Assembly (NCBI GenBank): GCA_030248215.1
Contig: JASANG010002723.1
Coordinates: 186,001-250,000, forward strand
Reading direction: 5' to 3'
Source of the DNA: Enoplolaimus lenunculus
Lineage: Eukaryota; Nematoda; Enoplea; Enoplida; Thoracostomopsidae
DNA length: 64,000 nt
The translations under genes were made by a program, and so were the position numbers. Under the pieces are notes generated by a model. That model made no database searches, was not told the DNA's origin, and saw only the letters and a program-made list of their open reading frames with translations. Of the stretch, positions 12,565 to 24,298 are shown in pieces (the first letter of the stretch is position 1; every line of letters begins with the position of its first letter).

Positions 12565-12707
12565 TACCCAAAGGGACGGTTCAGCCACCCAGCCTGGAAA
12601 AATTTGGCCCCACCTAGAAAATTTACAACCTTGCTAGTAAAGTCAACGAGAACCCTTATAGCCCTACTAAAGCATTTAGCTTTCCTTAGCATGGTGCGCT
12701 GGCTACA
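12565..12707. mobile_element. MITE family D copy, diverged
   Basis: Order of blocks matches other copies: CGTACCCAAAGGGACGGTTC, GCCTGGAAAAATTTGGCCCC, AGAAAATTTACAACCTTGCT and a TGCGCTGGCTAC end. Family D ends are GGCCCGTAGCCA in inverse orientation. Confidence 0.55.
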
Positions 12708-12866
12708 TGCATATTCCAAAGCGTGTTTGTGGGCATATGTGGCATCAGGATATTAAAAGTTAAATATTGCATTTTAAACAAAAGGTCTCGGTGTGTTAAA
12801 ATTAAAGATGAAAATATTTGACACAACCAACGTCCAGCTATGCATGCAATATTGGTTTCAAACTCT

Positions 12867-13075
12867 GGCCCATGTAAAGATCAGGGGCGGAACGTTGTTC
12901 TGTTGGACTAGGAAAAAGTAAGCTTAGCCTTTAGACAAATTTTTTTGCTTGTCTTAAGCTAAGACTTCTATTTAAGCTTAGGAATATGCTCATTCTTACG
13001 CCTAGGCTTAGGTTTAGGCTTAGGCTTAATAGGAATAATCTTATAATACCGTTTCGCCCCTGTTCTTCCCATTGG
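12867..13075 (+). mobile_element. MITE family A with TTAGGC-like array
   Basis: Left end GGCCCATGTAAAGATCAGGG and right end CGCCCCTGTTCTTCCCATTGG form the family A inverted repeat. The interior has CTTAGGCTTAGGTTTAGGCT and related runs flanking AATATGCTCATTCTTACGCC. This is one of the cleaner complete copies, about 210 bp, non-coding. Confidence 0.75.
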
Positions 13076-13384
13076 TTCCAAACTCTAAAGATACTCAACA
13101 ACCATTATTTCATTGGCTCCTCAACCCAGCAAATTCATATCCCAACAGACTAACCAATTAATGCCAGAATTTATGCCAAACGTTAATATTATTTTGGTTT
13201 CAAAACATTTCACTCCTTTTTTCCGACACAAACCCAGCAAAGCTTCATTAGCAATTTAATTGAATACTTGCGTAAACATTCTTCTATTAATGGGAACACC
13301 AGACTGTTTATTCCATAGGGAGTAAATTGATATTAAAAATATCGGAAACGGAAACCGACAACGAATTATGAGGATAAAACATCT

Positions 13385-13640
13385 GTTTTAAATTCCAATG
13401 AGTTAATTAATCAACTCAGATGAAAAAGCTTTTGTTCTGTTAATAATAACAGTAAAAATTCTAACTCAGACTGTCAATTGAGCTCATATTCTTTCTGGGT
13501 TGAGTTGATTCCGGGGGAGTTGATTAATTAAATCAGAATGCATTGAGTCAACTCAGACAATATGAGTTCTAATAAGTTCTAGCCCATACTGAGTATCCAA
13601 CTTATGCTGAGATAAAATCAACTCACTGAAATTTACAGTG
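13385..13640. mobile_element. MITE family C
   Basis: Left TAAATTCCAATGAGTTAATT and right CTCACTGAAATTTACAGTG are the family C ends (CACTGTAAATTCCAGTGAGT in inverse orientation). The interior is made of TGAGTT/AACTCA words, giving strong self-complementarity. Confidence 0.7.
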
Positions 13641-13740
13641 TAGGCACGTTTTAGATCGCTTCAGTAATAATGTAGTTGCGTCTTGTTTTAAACTTGTATA
13701 GCTTTATTGGTTTCAACAATACATTTTCTTGTTTTTCTGC

Positions 13741-13942
13741 ATTGTGAAAAATTGTGAGTCAAATTGACTATCTCCGAAATAGGCTCTACGGGACTACACA
13801 AACTCAGTCAAATTCGACTCCGCCAGAGTCAAACATGCGACATAGTGAGTCGAATTTGACTCAGCCGAATTTGACTCGACAGTTTGTGTAGTCCCGTAGA
13901 TCCTATTTAGGAGAGAGTCAATTTGTACTCCCATTCATTGTA
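13741..13942. mobile_element. Foldback MITE family B
   Basis: The two halves are inverse copies: GTGAGTCAAATTGACT, GGCTCTACGGGACTACACAA and GACTCCGCCAGAGTC mirror one another around the centre. Copies at 21152-21360, 35520-35719 and 42894-43103 share this structure. Confidence 0.75.
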
Positions 13943-14664
13943 GTATAGGTTTTAATACTGAATAATTTTTTTAAATCGTGTAAAATCTGAAAAAACGCCT
14001 ACCAATGCCAGCCTGTATTAAAGAGACGTTGTCATAGATGTAAGCTTCGCGCTGCAGATACCGCTGAAACTATGTTTAAACTTGAACGTGTAATTTGAAT
14101 TTTAAAAACCATATATTTATATCAATGCCAGTATTTTTTAAGGTATAATTTCCTGAAAACATCAAAAATTCACAATATATATATCATGATTTTATCATTT
14201 AGAATACACTGTGGTAGCTAGCATAGCACCGTTCAACGAAAACCACTTCAAGAAAGTCCTTAGGGACTAATGACCTGATACGGCAATATTTTCTTCAAAC
14301 GTTTTGTTAGATCAAAGATTTTAGCTTGTGCTGTATTTATACGGCCGAATATGTTATTTGTTTTGATTAATGATTCTTGTTTAACATAGTTGACAACCGG
14401 TATCAACCTATTGGTAAAGTGCTATTGCAGGATACGATGGTATTCCATCTCGGAACAGGAACAACAGAAAACACGTAGTCCCAATAGAAATTTGGCCCAA
14501 TTGAATCTTTGGCTTTTGTGCACATGCCATCACACGCTTGTAAAAACTTAAGTTGAGCTGTTGGAAATGCCAAAGTGTGTAAATTGGTAATAATATAGAG
14601 GAAACAGAGACGAAAGATTATCACAACGGAAACGGAAAACAGGTATTAATGTATACAAGTTCCG

Positions 14665-14877
14665 ATCCATGTAAAGATCAAGGGCGGAACGTTTTTCTGT
14701 GGTACTGCAATAGAATATGCTTAAGCTTTAGATTAATTTTTTGGCTTGGCTTAGGCTTATGCTTAGGCTCAGGAATATTCTCATTCTTACTCTTAGGCTT
14801 AGTCTTAGGCTTAGGCTTAGGTTTAGGCTTAGGAATATGCTTGTAATACTGTTCCGCCCCTGTTCTTTACATTGGCC
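14665..14877 (+). mobile_element. MITE family A with TTAGGC-like array
   Basis: Left CCATGTAAAGATCAAGGGCG and right GTTCCGCCCCTGTTCTTTAC with ATTGGCCC. Interior carries GGCTTAGGCTTAGGTTTAGG, the most regular TTAGGC-like run in the window. The open frame inside it is an artefact of the repeat. Confidence 0.75.
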
Positions 14878-15093
14878 CAAGTTTCAAATATATTTTTTAT
14901 TTTTCAATTAATACAATTGAAAAATGAAAATATTGACAGAGCTTTCTAATATTTTGAAATACAAATAGCGGTTGCTTCTAACACTTTCTATTATTTTTGA
15001 TGAATTTCGTCATTTATTTTTGTTTTAAATCAAACAATTTCTGTCAGGCCCATAGCAGATTTAAGAAGCAAGGGCGACAAAACAATGTTAAGG

Positions 15094-15840
15094 GTAGTGA
15101 TGGGAATCGGATAATTTTTATATCCGAAATTAAATTTTCTATTTCGGATATCCGAAACTCGATTTTGCGTTTTTTTGTTTTTACAAACCTCAATTTTGGT
15201 TTCTTAAGCAGTTGCTTGTCTTGTTGCTCTGAAGGAAGTTCCCTGACCCACAAGCGGATTGTTATGTGCGTGGAACAAACAATTCCGAGAATGGTTTCTT
15301 GTTATGCTGCTACTTCAATAATGCCTGGTATTCGGTTTACAAGATTGCTACTGACTAATCAATACTTGCATTGGCCAACTAAAATTGATTTGATTTGGTT
15401 TGTCTCTGTCTGATTTAAACCACTGCAACAGAGATTATATCGAATGTTACACTTTCCTCGAACTATATGAGTCGCTTTACGTTGTAAGAAGCCACATTGA
15501 AATGTACCTACGTTAAACTGTACAAACATCAGCCCATGATAGTTTTAGGGGTACCTCGCTATCTGCGGCGGATCAACAAGTTTCTGACGGGGGTCAGGCT
15601 AGCATATGTATTGAAACGCAGTTTTTCATCAAAAAACGTTCTGATGGAGAAAAACTGTAAGCTAGGGACCTTATCAGTTTATTACAAATATTCTGAAGGG
15701 ACAAATTGTAAGCTTGGCGACCTTATCATTTTTTAGAAAATATTTCCTAAGGGAGAAAAATTAAGGACCTTACCATATTATCACAAAAAACTCCTGGCTG
15801 GGGACAGTACGCCCACTTGCCCCCTGCTGCATCCGCTAAT
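15094..15840. mobile_element. hAT-like non-autonomous element, related to 60020-61329
   Basis: Begins near AGTGATGGGAATCGG and then TTTCTATTTCGGATATCCGA, as in the element at 60020. Shares TACTTGC(G/A)TTGGCCA and TTGATTTGGTTTG blocks with it. Further right it has GGACCTTATCA-type repeats and ends near GCATCCGCTAATGCC. No transposase could be identified. The boundary on the right is approximate. Confidence 0.5.
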
Positions 15841-17501
15841 GCCTGCTTTCTCACTGGACCACAATAGAGTAGGCTTAATTTTAGACTAATTTTTTGCTTG
15901 GGCTTAAATGTATTAAGCTTTCTTTCAGACCTTTATGTAATATTACGCTGAGGAGGCTTAAACATACGAATATATTTTGGTTGTAACATTGCTAAAAGTA
16001 ATGTTTCAAATCTTCAAGACACGCTCTAGTCTTAATATATCGGAACATAATGCCGATTTGGCTTCTATAACCTCCCTGATGATTTAAATTAAATTTTAAT
16101 TTTTTAATCTTAATAAATACTTTGACTTTTTGTAATCACTGCGGTACCAAAAATGTATTTAACAGTTAGCTCATAAATCTTGCAAGCGGTATTAAAGCCC
16201 TTTGAATTTGTAATAGATAAGGGTTTAGCTTTACTTGTCGTGCGGCGGCGTCCGACACCGTACGGCAAAGCAAATTAAAAAATTTTGTTTATGAATTGTT
16301 ATGCGTTGTCATGCAGGAATTCATGTGCTTTGCGGTGTAGTGCCGTACGATATGACAGTATCGAACAAGATGTAAGAAAAATGTTTTAATATCATAATGA
16401 ATTATAAAAACATCTCTGGCAATAACTACGATTGAAACAAAGCCAAAGTCAAACATCTGTAAATTTTACAAACAATATACACCGAAAAAACCAAATCTAT
16501 TCACAAAAATCGTTAAGAATTTAGTTCAATATTCTGACTGAGGTTTGCATACAGAATTTCATTTCATCAGCTTCAATTCAGCGGTGCAACAATGCAAATT
16601 ATTCCAAAAATTTTATTACATATCCGAATATTTTCCATACTCAGATGTCCGGTGCCCAACTTAGGAGAAATAATTTCTTGATTTCCAAAGGCATAAACGC
16701 TGCTTTAAAACTTTACCAAAAGGTGGGGCAAAATTTTCCCAAAGGAAGCAAGCGATTTACAGTCACAGCATAATGAAACGGAATTTCTAATATTTCTATA
16801 CAAGCAAATACGAAAACCCAACACAGAAATTTACCGGGAACAGAATTGATGCAATTTGTTCCAGTTCGAGAATGATAAAAATTATATCAAGGTTCTTCAG
16901 TTGTATACCGTTCCTACTTCAGAAACAACCACAATGGATACAACAACATAAACGATTAGGCCGGTAGAACTAAATTAATGCTTCTTATATGTCGTGAACA
17001 CAATGTATTGTTTGATGACATATGTCGTCATGGCGTACCATTAGAAATGCCGATGACGATATATATCGTCATCGATGGTCAGCGTATTAATGGTCACCTA
17101 AAATGAAGCAAAAACAACCAATCGTTTTCGACTAAATGATACGGACGTTTCCATTCGTGAATATTTACTAAACTGTGTTACGCTTCTATAGTCTTCCAGC
17201 TTTTAGTTGCTAAATGTGTTACAGCTAATTAATTAATATGGCTTATTGTAAAAATATTTATTTAGTAATAAATTGAATTTCTGCCTCTAAAAATGACGGA
17301 AAACGAACCGTTTTATCCAATCGCACACACGCAAAGGACTGATGAAGTAAGTAGTATTAGGTGTTTTTGAGCTAAATGATGTTTAATCCTGAAGTAGATG
17401 AGAGTAAATCGTACTGCTGCTAAGCATACAAACCAGAAGCCGTTTTCACAAGTGTGTTGCACCTATGGACACCAAATAAGTTGGCTTTAAACAACGAAAT
17501 A
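15841..17501. other. Gene-free stretch
   Basis: A family A fragment (about 15850-15960) is followed by unassigned AT-rich sequence. A GC-richer patch at 16230-16360 has GCGGCGGCGTCCGACACCG and resembles patches at 31090-31220 and 41360-41970. No exon supported. Confidence 0.4.
17051..17074. repeat. Perfect 24-bp palindrome
   Basis: Twelve bases CGATGACGATAT are followed by their exact reverse complement. A looser inverse match continues outward (ATGTCGTCATGG). It may be the core of a small foldback element at about 16980-17100. Confidence 0.7.
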
Positions 17502-17755
17502 CACTGTAAATTTTAGTGAGTGGATTGATCTGTTCAGAGATCAAATTTAGTCATTTTTGGTTATTTCTGAATTAACAACAGTAAACATAAACGCACTATA
17601 AGATGATGTCATTTCGACTATTAAGTTAAGTAATTACTAATTCGCTCAAAATGAGTTCAATCAATTCAAAATTCTGAGCACTAAGAGACCCAATTCAGAC
17701 TCAGTGATGCAACTCATTCTGAATTATTAAAGTCAATTCACTTGAATTTACATTG
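17502..17755. mobile_element. MITE family C with TA target duplication
   Basis: Ends CACTGTAAATTTTAGTGAGT and CACTTGAATTTACATTG are inverted repeats, flanked on both sides by TA (17500-17501 and 17756-17757). TA duplication suggests a Tc1/mariner-type transposase. The interior is built of gagtt/aactc words. Confidence 0.75.
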
Positions 17756-17942
17756 TACCGGATGTATTAACTTCAGAATTGGTACTATAGCAATGATAGA
17801 ACTTATCCATAAAATCCGACAAACTTAAACACATTACGTCCGTTCATTCATAAGTTGTAGGATCTATCACCGAGGCTACAAATGCTACACACAGATTTAA
17901 GAATACAGGCCCAGAATATAGCTTATTAAACGCGTGTAACTA

Positions 17943-18213
17943 TTAACCCTTTCTCACATGAATATTTTCTATTTCCTCTGAGACCTACTTTTATGCTAAG
18001 ATTCGAACTCCGGTGACTGGAGTGGGAGGCGTATACCATCACCACTCAGCTATAGGAGCTTGACGCTCGAGCCCGAGGGGTCTCTCACGTCTTGTCGTGA
18101 TTTAGTACTATGTATACGTGTTGCAATTGTTAAACACGGTGCGATATATATTACTTAACGTATATACACTGCGCTGAGTTGCCTATAGGCAACTCAAAGT
18201 GAGAACGGGTTAA
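17943..18213. mobile_element. piggyBac-like MITE family G with tRNA-like core
   Basis: Begins TTAACCCTTTCTCACATG and ends CAAAGTGAGAACGGGTTAA, inverted repeats that include TTAA at each end, as expected for piggyBac insertions. On the minus strand the interior holds A-box-like TAGCTGAGTGGTGATGG and B-box-like GAGTTCGAATC with a short ACTCCAG hairpin between. Other copies: 57932-58202 and 58228-58506. Confidence 0.75.
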
Positions 18214-18330
18214 TGCTGCGAAAATGTTCTAATTGAACATCTACATTGCTTCATTTCTTTTTCGGATGCAGGTTAGTTTCCTGATGTCAAATACTAAATT
18301 AATCATAAAACGCCAAAGTTTCTTCCTAAC

Positions 18331-18618
18331 AGGACCGCGGCCAGGATATACGAGCCCACACTCCCAATCCTGCGAGATGGGGCAACCTGTAAGGTATCAA
18401 CCTGGGGAGCAACAGGTTACAAAAGCGCAGGGGGTACATACGAGGGAGCGCAATGTATAATCAGCGGCGCCAGATGCAATTTAATATTGAGGGCACAACA
18501 ATGGTGCCTAAGTTGGTCGAATGCTAAAGAGTGTTGTTGCCAAACTCACATTGGTTGGCGAAAAATTGTAACAGACAAGATGCTCCAGCGAAATGAAGTC
18601 ACTTTAACTCAACTGTAT
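18331..18618 (+). CDS. Weak exon candidate, serine-protease-like
   Basis: After an acceptor-like TTCTTCCTAACAG one frame stays open to a TAA near 18618. It reads ARIYEPTLPILRDG, then ATCKVSTWGATG, which recalls the trypsin-family segment around the C-x-x-x-x-W-G motif. No His, Asp or GDSGGP active-site exon was found nearby and the downstream residues do not fit. It may be a fragment, a pseudogene or chance. Confidence 0.2.
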
Positions 18619-18907
18619 TAACGCGAAAGCTTTTTTCGCTTTTCATCACCACTCAAAATGAAATCGTTCATGTCACTCGCTGGTAAATTATCAGCGATAC
18701 CAAGATACCAGGATAAATGCTCGTCATCAGCATTTGGTTGAATCACTTTTGTGTCTTTGTGGACCTCAATAATGCCGGAGCTGACAGTGGTTGGGGCTGC
18801 CCCCAAACTGCATGTTGGTGGCATCCAACGTTCAGGTAGATCCGGAATTTCTCGCTGTTGTTTTGAGGTTCTCCGGACTACGCTCGTGTTAAACAGCAAA
18901 GGTCTAA
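18618..18907 (-). CDS. Possible terminal exon of an unidentified gene
   Basis: On the minus strand an acceptor-like ACCATTTTAG is followed by an open frame of about 95 residues ending with TAA at 18618. It begins LLFNTSVVRRTSKQQREIPD and ends GDEKRKKLSR; composition is mixed and protein-like, with no repeat matches in the window. No domain recognised, and no upstream exon located to the right. It overlaps nothing else of note. Confidence 0.3.
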
Positions 18908-20929
18908 AATGGTGAAAGTAGAAAGTGAATCCGTCTTAAAAGTGAATCACACTTCGAGCGCAGCGTGAAATTCTTTTGATATTTTCTACTGAAGTAGCTG
19001 AACAGCTCATATGTTAGGTAAAAGCTTATACAACCTTCATATGCTCCAGCCGGGGAGACAGAACACGGCTCACCTCACTCAAAAACTGTCCTATCACCGT
19101 TCTGAATACTTCGTTCTGCGGTGAGTTTATATTATGTTAGGTAAAATTGTAAGCCAGTGAGTGTAGCGAGCGAGAAATTTTTTTAACATTTTAGCAACCT
19201 GATGGTTGTTTTAAGGTGTTTGTAGCGTGTGAACCCATTAAAAGAATCACGGTAAGGTAGAAGAACATCAAGAACTTGCGATCAAAGCGAACGAGAAGCC
19301 ACACGCATTTCGAAACTTCGGTGGTTTTTGTTTCAACCGGTAAAGGGACCCCTTTAGGATTAGGAGTGGAGGCCCCTCAGATGGGGGTATGGGGTTAGCT
19401 GCTGAGAGCTTGGACCTCAGATAAGTTTTTCGTTCGAACCCTTGAAAAAGTTCGTTCTGCAGATGCAGTAATTGCTGGATAGATCAAATAAAGTTTAACC
19501 AGCCTGAAACTTCAAACGGATGCGGATCTGAAAGTTGCAAATGCCTTCACTAGGACTCTGAGATTCACCTACGCCTGAGTTACATTCGTTTAATTGATCC
19601 TTTAGGAGCAGATTGTTGAAAAAACTATCACTGAAACTTTGGCCCATGATAACTTCGTTGTCGTTCCAAATTCCTAAAAATAAACGACATATTCAAAACC
19701 TAAGCCTAAGCCGGAGCCTTGCCTAATCGTAAACATAATCTTAAACCACACGATTGCCTAATTCTACACCTAAACCTAAGCCCAAAGAATTGCTTGCGAT
19801 GAATTGTATTGAAATCACAAATTCCGAAATCACCAAATCCCACCACAAACAAAAGCTATCCAATTTTAAACTGGGACGGTGGAATTTTGGGACGGCGGTG
19901 ACGTATACATGGTCCGCAACTTTTATACTTCAATATCCGTTTCCGCTTTCGTTGTTTTGATCACTATCCGTTTCTGTGTGTGTTATTTCAACTATCTCTT
20001 TACTCCATGGTTTCGATATTTTTACCGATACTAATGTATATCATGTATCTTGCGGTTAGTCTATAAAAAGTACGGATTAGCGGGTTGGGTTGTGTTGGTG
20101 TAACAGGTCTTCGACAGTTTGATACTGTGAACTCTGGGCAATATTGGGGAGCGCTATGTCCAACAATCTGAGCATTGGGGGGACAATTTCCCGCCCCTGC
20201 CCCTAAGAAAACTCAGAAGCTAAATAAGCTTGAATAACGCAATGGTTAACCTCAAGCACCCAAATCGCAAAATTTTTCGATGTCGCAGGGCGGATCGGAT
20301 CTTTTGGAAGCCTCCTTAGGTGCCGCACATCGATGGTGCATGATGATGGTAGCCTCGGAACTTCCTATTAAACCTAAACCTACACGCTAAACAGGGTGAA
20401 ACTGTACCGTTTTTTGATTTCAATTAAAAATGTCTAAAGTTTGCCTAAAATTTAAAAAATTTTAGCGCAACCGCTATTTTTTCTCAAAAAATTTAGAAAG
20501 TCCAATATGTATATTATATTCAGTGTGTGAAGTGTATTGTCAGGAAAATATAACATCTTTGACATTTTCACACTTCAATATTCGTTTTCCGTTTACGTTA
20601 TTTTTACTATCCGTTTATTTAAATCTTGCTAAAAAGACTAATTCTTGGACTAAGAGTAAACCGTCTTACTGTATTTCAAACGCTTTCCACCAATTTTGCT
20701 AATTGCATATATTATACACTGTATACAATGCAACAGCATGCGTTTTGTCCTATGTATTCGACATGTTTGAGATGAATTTGTAATGTTGCAGTTCAATCTT
20801 GACTTTTTTCTTTCGGATCATACAGACTTTTTCCCAAAAGCTAAATCTCTTTAACTTTAACCCAAGCCTAAACCTAAGCCTAAGTCCGGTAAAATTTTAA
20901 GAGTTTCTAAATTTTTATTACTCTCTAAA
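18908..20929. other. Gene-free stretch with TTAGGC-like relics
   Basis: Contains CCTAAGCC-type fragments near 19700-19790, 20340-20390 and 20860-20890, probably decayed family A copies, and patches of GAAACGGAAACGG-like sequence near 19925 and 20575. No exon supported. Confidence 0.4.
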
Positions 20930-21460
20930 TGTTTAACTCGATTTGTGCTTAAGCTAATTTAAGCAGTGTTAAACTAAGTTCCTAGATTAACTGAAAAACT
21001 GGTAGGTTACACTTAAACTCGTTTGAAATGTAAACATATTTTTAGTTTAATCTAAACTGAACGAAATTTACACCTTAAACTAAAAATAAGTTTAGCTTAA
21101 AATCGCCGTCAACTTAAAAATATGTAGGGTTGACTTAAACTTAAATTTCTACACTGCAAAAAATGGTGAGTCAAATTGACTTTCGCCGAAATAGGCTCTA
21201 CGGCAATATACAAACTAAGTCAAATTCGACTCCGGCAGAGTCAAATTCGACTCACAAAGTCGCACGATTGAAACTGGCGGAGTCGAATGTGACTCAGTTT
21301 GTGTAGTCCCGTAGGGCCTATTTCAGAGGGAGTCAATTTGACTCACTATTTTTTGCAATGTAGTTTAGTTAGGCTGTCTAGCCGTTTCAGTTTTACTTAA
21401 ACTTACATTCAAGTTTAGTTAAGCTATAATTTAAGTTTAAATTTTTACACGGCAAGGAAA
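20930..21460. mobile_element. MITE family K, interrupted by family B
   Basis: Starts CTCTCTAAATGTTTAACTCG and consists of TTAAACTTA/TAAGTTTAA words in both orientations. Family B at 21152-21360 lies inside it. Related copies are at 39350-39582 (partial) and 44903-45259. The right boundary is approximate. Confidence 0.55.
21152..21360. mobile_element. Foldback MITE family B with TA target duplication
   Basis: Starts CACTGCAAAAAATGGTGAGT and ends ACTCACTATTTTTTGCAATG, flanked by TA at 21150-21151 and 21361-21362. Both arms pair over most of their length. It is inserted in a family K element, so it is the younger of the two. Confidence 0.85.
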
Positions 21461-22082
21461 GTTTACGCATATTTAATTTCTCTCTGAAGTTAGTCAATTC
21501 TCAGTATGCTAAAATATATGTTAGCTGAAATTGTAACCTGGCTATACTGAGACAGGATTTCTAGCGCTTAAAAATAGGTTTATATCTGAACTTAAGCGTG
21601 GTTTTGAGTGTTACTTAATTTTAAATTTGAAAAAAATATTTGCATATTGATTAAGAAACCAAGTGTATTATACACTTGACTTCAATCATAAGATTTAAGT
21701 CAACCATACTTTAGATTATTTGATCAGTCTGGTGTGCTGCTACTGAATATTAATTATTTCGGCATAATAAGATAGGCTACGGCGAATTTCTGGCAAGCAC
21801 TTGGCGCTGGTTCTGCGTTTGCAACAAAATATTCAAACCAATGCAAATAAGGATTAAACGTGGTGTAAAGATTGGCGTGAAAATCATGATTGAGGTGTTT
21901 TTCTCGCATTTTCATGAAAACGAACCTGTAGATATCGGGAGGCTAGAAAAGGATCAACCCGGAAGAACAAATTTAACGCACCTAGAAATGTTTTAACCCC
22001 GTTGTAAGCTTGCTATTTCAAATCGGTGCACCTCCAAAACTTGTTTTGGACACCCAAAGCTGGTTGAGTTGGTTACGCGGCC

Positions 22083-22170
22083 AGGCCCATAGCCAGCTCA
22101 CCTTGCTAGGAGGAGAGGGCTAAAAAATTTTTAGAAGGGGCGTTTGAGGGTTTTGGTTGACTTGCAAATG
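22083..22170. mobile_element. MITE family D fragment
   Basis: AGGCCCATAGCCAGCTCACC, then GGGCTAAAAAATTTTTAGA and GACTTGCAAA, the left half of the family. The right half is missing. Confidence 0.65.
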
Positions 22171-22312
22171 GGTTTGTTGACTAATTACGCGGGTACGAAT
22201 TTTTAAAAAGTCATAAATAAAATTTGAAAACACAAAAACGACTGTTGCCGCTTTAAACTCTTTGAGGGAGGCGCTGTTAAAATGACCACATGGTAGTCTT
22301 TGCCTGGTGTCT

Positions 22313-22716
22313 TGGCGCATGTAAAGATAACTGGTGAAACGTTTTTCTGTCAGTCTGCAAAGTAATCTTGAGCTTTAGACAGGCCTGGGCTTAGTTGTAA
22401 AGCTCATTCTTACGCTTAGGCTTTGGCTTAGGTTTATGCTTAGGTGTAAGCTCGTTTTTACGATTAGACTTAGACTCAGGCTCGGCCCCGTAGCCAAGGG
22501 GGGCCAGGAGGGTTCAGCTTTCCTGGAAAAATTTTGGCCCCCCTACAATATTTTCAACCGTGCTTGCAAGTTATTAAAACCCTTGTATGCCCGTCCTGAA
22601 CAATTTTTAGTCCCCCGCTAGCAAGGTGAGCTGGCTACGGGCCTGCTAAGGCTCAAGCATAGACTTAGGAATATGCTTATACTACTAATACGATCCTGTT
22701 CTATACATTGACCGTT
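22313..22716 (+). mobile_element. MITE family A carrying an inserted family D element
   Basis: Left GGCGCATGTAAAGATAACTG and right CGATCCTGTTCTATACATTG are family A ends. TTAGGC-like runs lie on both sides of a complete family D element at 22482-22646, so D inserted after A. Confidence 0.7.
22482..22646. mobile_element. MITE family D, complete, nested
   Basis: Ends GGCCCCGTAGCCAAGGGGGG and GTGAGCTGGCTACGGGCCT form the inverted repeat; the interior has CCTGGAAAAATTTTGGCCCC and CAAGTTATTAAAACCC. Length about 165 bp. Confidence 0.75.
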
Positions 22717-23099
22717 TTCGTCTTACAGTCCAATTAAATGCATCCTGCACAGTTATCTCACAAATCAAACTGTTTTGGTATTATATTCACGCTTTCTCTG
22801 AATATTTCTTTCATTTCTTGGTTGAAACCATTCGAAATCCAATATTTTGACAGCCAGCACTGTTCCTATAAATTAGCTTCTTCTAATAAAGATTATAACG
22901 GCAGCGGTGACATTAGGCAAAGGTTACGTAAATGGTTAGGCATCCACACTTAAGGTTAGACAAATGCAACTTTTGTGCTAAGCACAAGCCTAAGCCTAAA
23001 CCTTGGCGTAAGTAAATGTATGGGAAATGCAGAAGAGCTGTGTCATTTTTCTATTCGTGAAACGACACATTTTCAAGTTTTAGACAGTATTGGAATCTA

Positions 23100-23327
23100 C
23101 GCCCGTATTTTCAAATGTGTATAGCAGCAATCATGAGTTGATGATAGACCGTGTTACTTTGGAACCAGCGTATTGTGAGGTTTGAAATTCAACACATTGT
23201 TCGCGTTTGATTTGCCCTGCTTTGCTCCTGTACCAATTTTAAGATTTGCCAATTGCAGATGTTCGTCAGTTTGAAAACGTATCGCTAACTGATGATAGGT
23301 GGTATACACATTTGAGAATATGGGCCC
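23100..23327. mobile_element. MITE family E, best copy
   Basis: Left CGCCCGTATTTTCAAATGTG and right CACATTTGAGAATATGGGCC form an inverted repeat. Interior has ATGAGTTGATGATAGACC and CGCTAACTGATGATAGG arms. About 228 bp. Confidence 0.7.
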
Positions 23328-23466
23328 TTCCATACATCTTCATTAGAATGAGTCCCTCTTACAAATGATTTTGTAGATTCAATAATTCTTTTAAATAAAG
23401 ATCACAAGGCAGCCGTGATTGTTCAAAGCTTAGAAATCCTCATACAACGATATCAGCTGCGACTTG

Positions 23467-23556
23467 AGGCCCGTACCCAGCTCGACATGTTCGAAGCCTA
23501 ATAACTTTCAAGAGGGGTATACAAGGATTTTATATAACTTTCAAACGAGGTTGAAA
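23467..23556. mobile_element. MITE family D fragment
   Basis: AGGCCCGTACCCAGCTCGAC then AAGAGGGGTATACAAGGATT and ACTTTCAAACGAGGTTGAAA, the left part of the family. The remainder is not recognisable. The open frame at 23558-23884 downstream has no identifiable domain. Confidence 0.6.
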
Positions 23557-24298
23557 CTTGACCAGGAAGTTGGCAAAATATTCTAGAAGGAGATTGAGTA
23601 TCCTTGGGTACTCTTCTGTCTACAGGAAGGGACAGTATTACTTCGCTTACTGGCAGAGCTTGAGTTTTGATTCTATAACCATGGAAGATTCCACGCTACG
23701 CATTTCGTATGTTGAATTAACGTCCAAAGTGCCATTAGCAACCGAAATTAGAGGCCAGCACTATTGTAGTCATGAAGTTTGGAGTTTAGGATCACAAATG
23801 AGATTGAAGTCGTCGACAAAAATCTATTTTGAGCTGAGTTCGTTGCGTTTTGAGACATGTAAAACTCCAAGCGCCGATTGCTAGAAAAACAAAGTGACCT
23901 TTGTGGAATATACGCGATATTTTTTCGTTCACATAATGTTGTAGCTGAAACCGTTGTACAGGAAATGTTGGTTCATATTGGTTTTAGCTATGCGCATCAC
24001 AGACATGAATGTAACGCGAATTGTCAGTAGAATATTTGATGTTGAAATTTACAGTTGAAAGTAACGAAGAAATATTTTAAAAATTAGGTAAATTTTTTCG
24101 GCTGTTGATCCCATGCGAACATAGTTTAGCTCAGGATCTGGCTATGGTTAAGGAAAAGCCTTATACCTAAAAGCCTAATCATTTGCGTTTGCCTAAGCCT
24201 TGAACCTAAACAAATACTGAGTTTGAACTTAAACGAGAGCAAACTTTTATAGAGCCTATTTTTGTTAGATACATGCGCAGGAAACGTACAGCTGAGAA

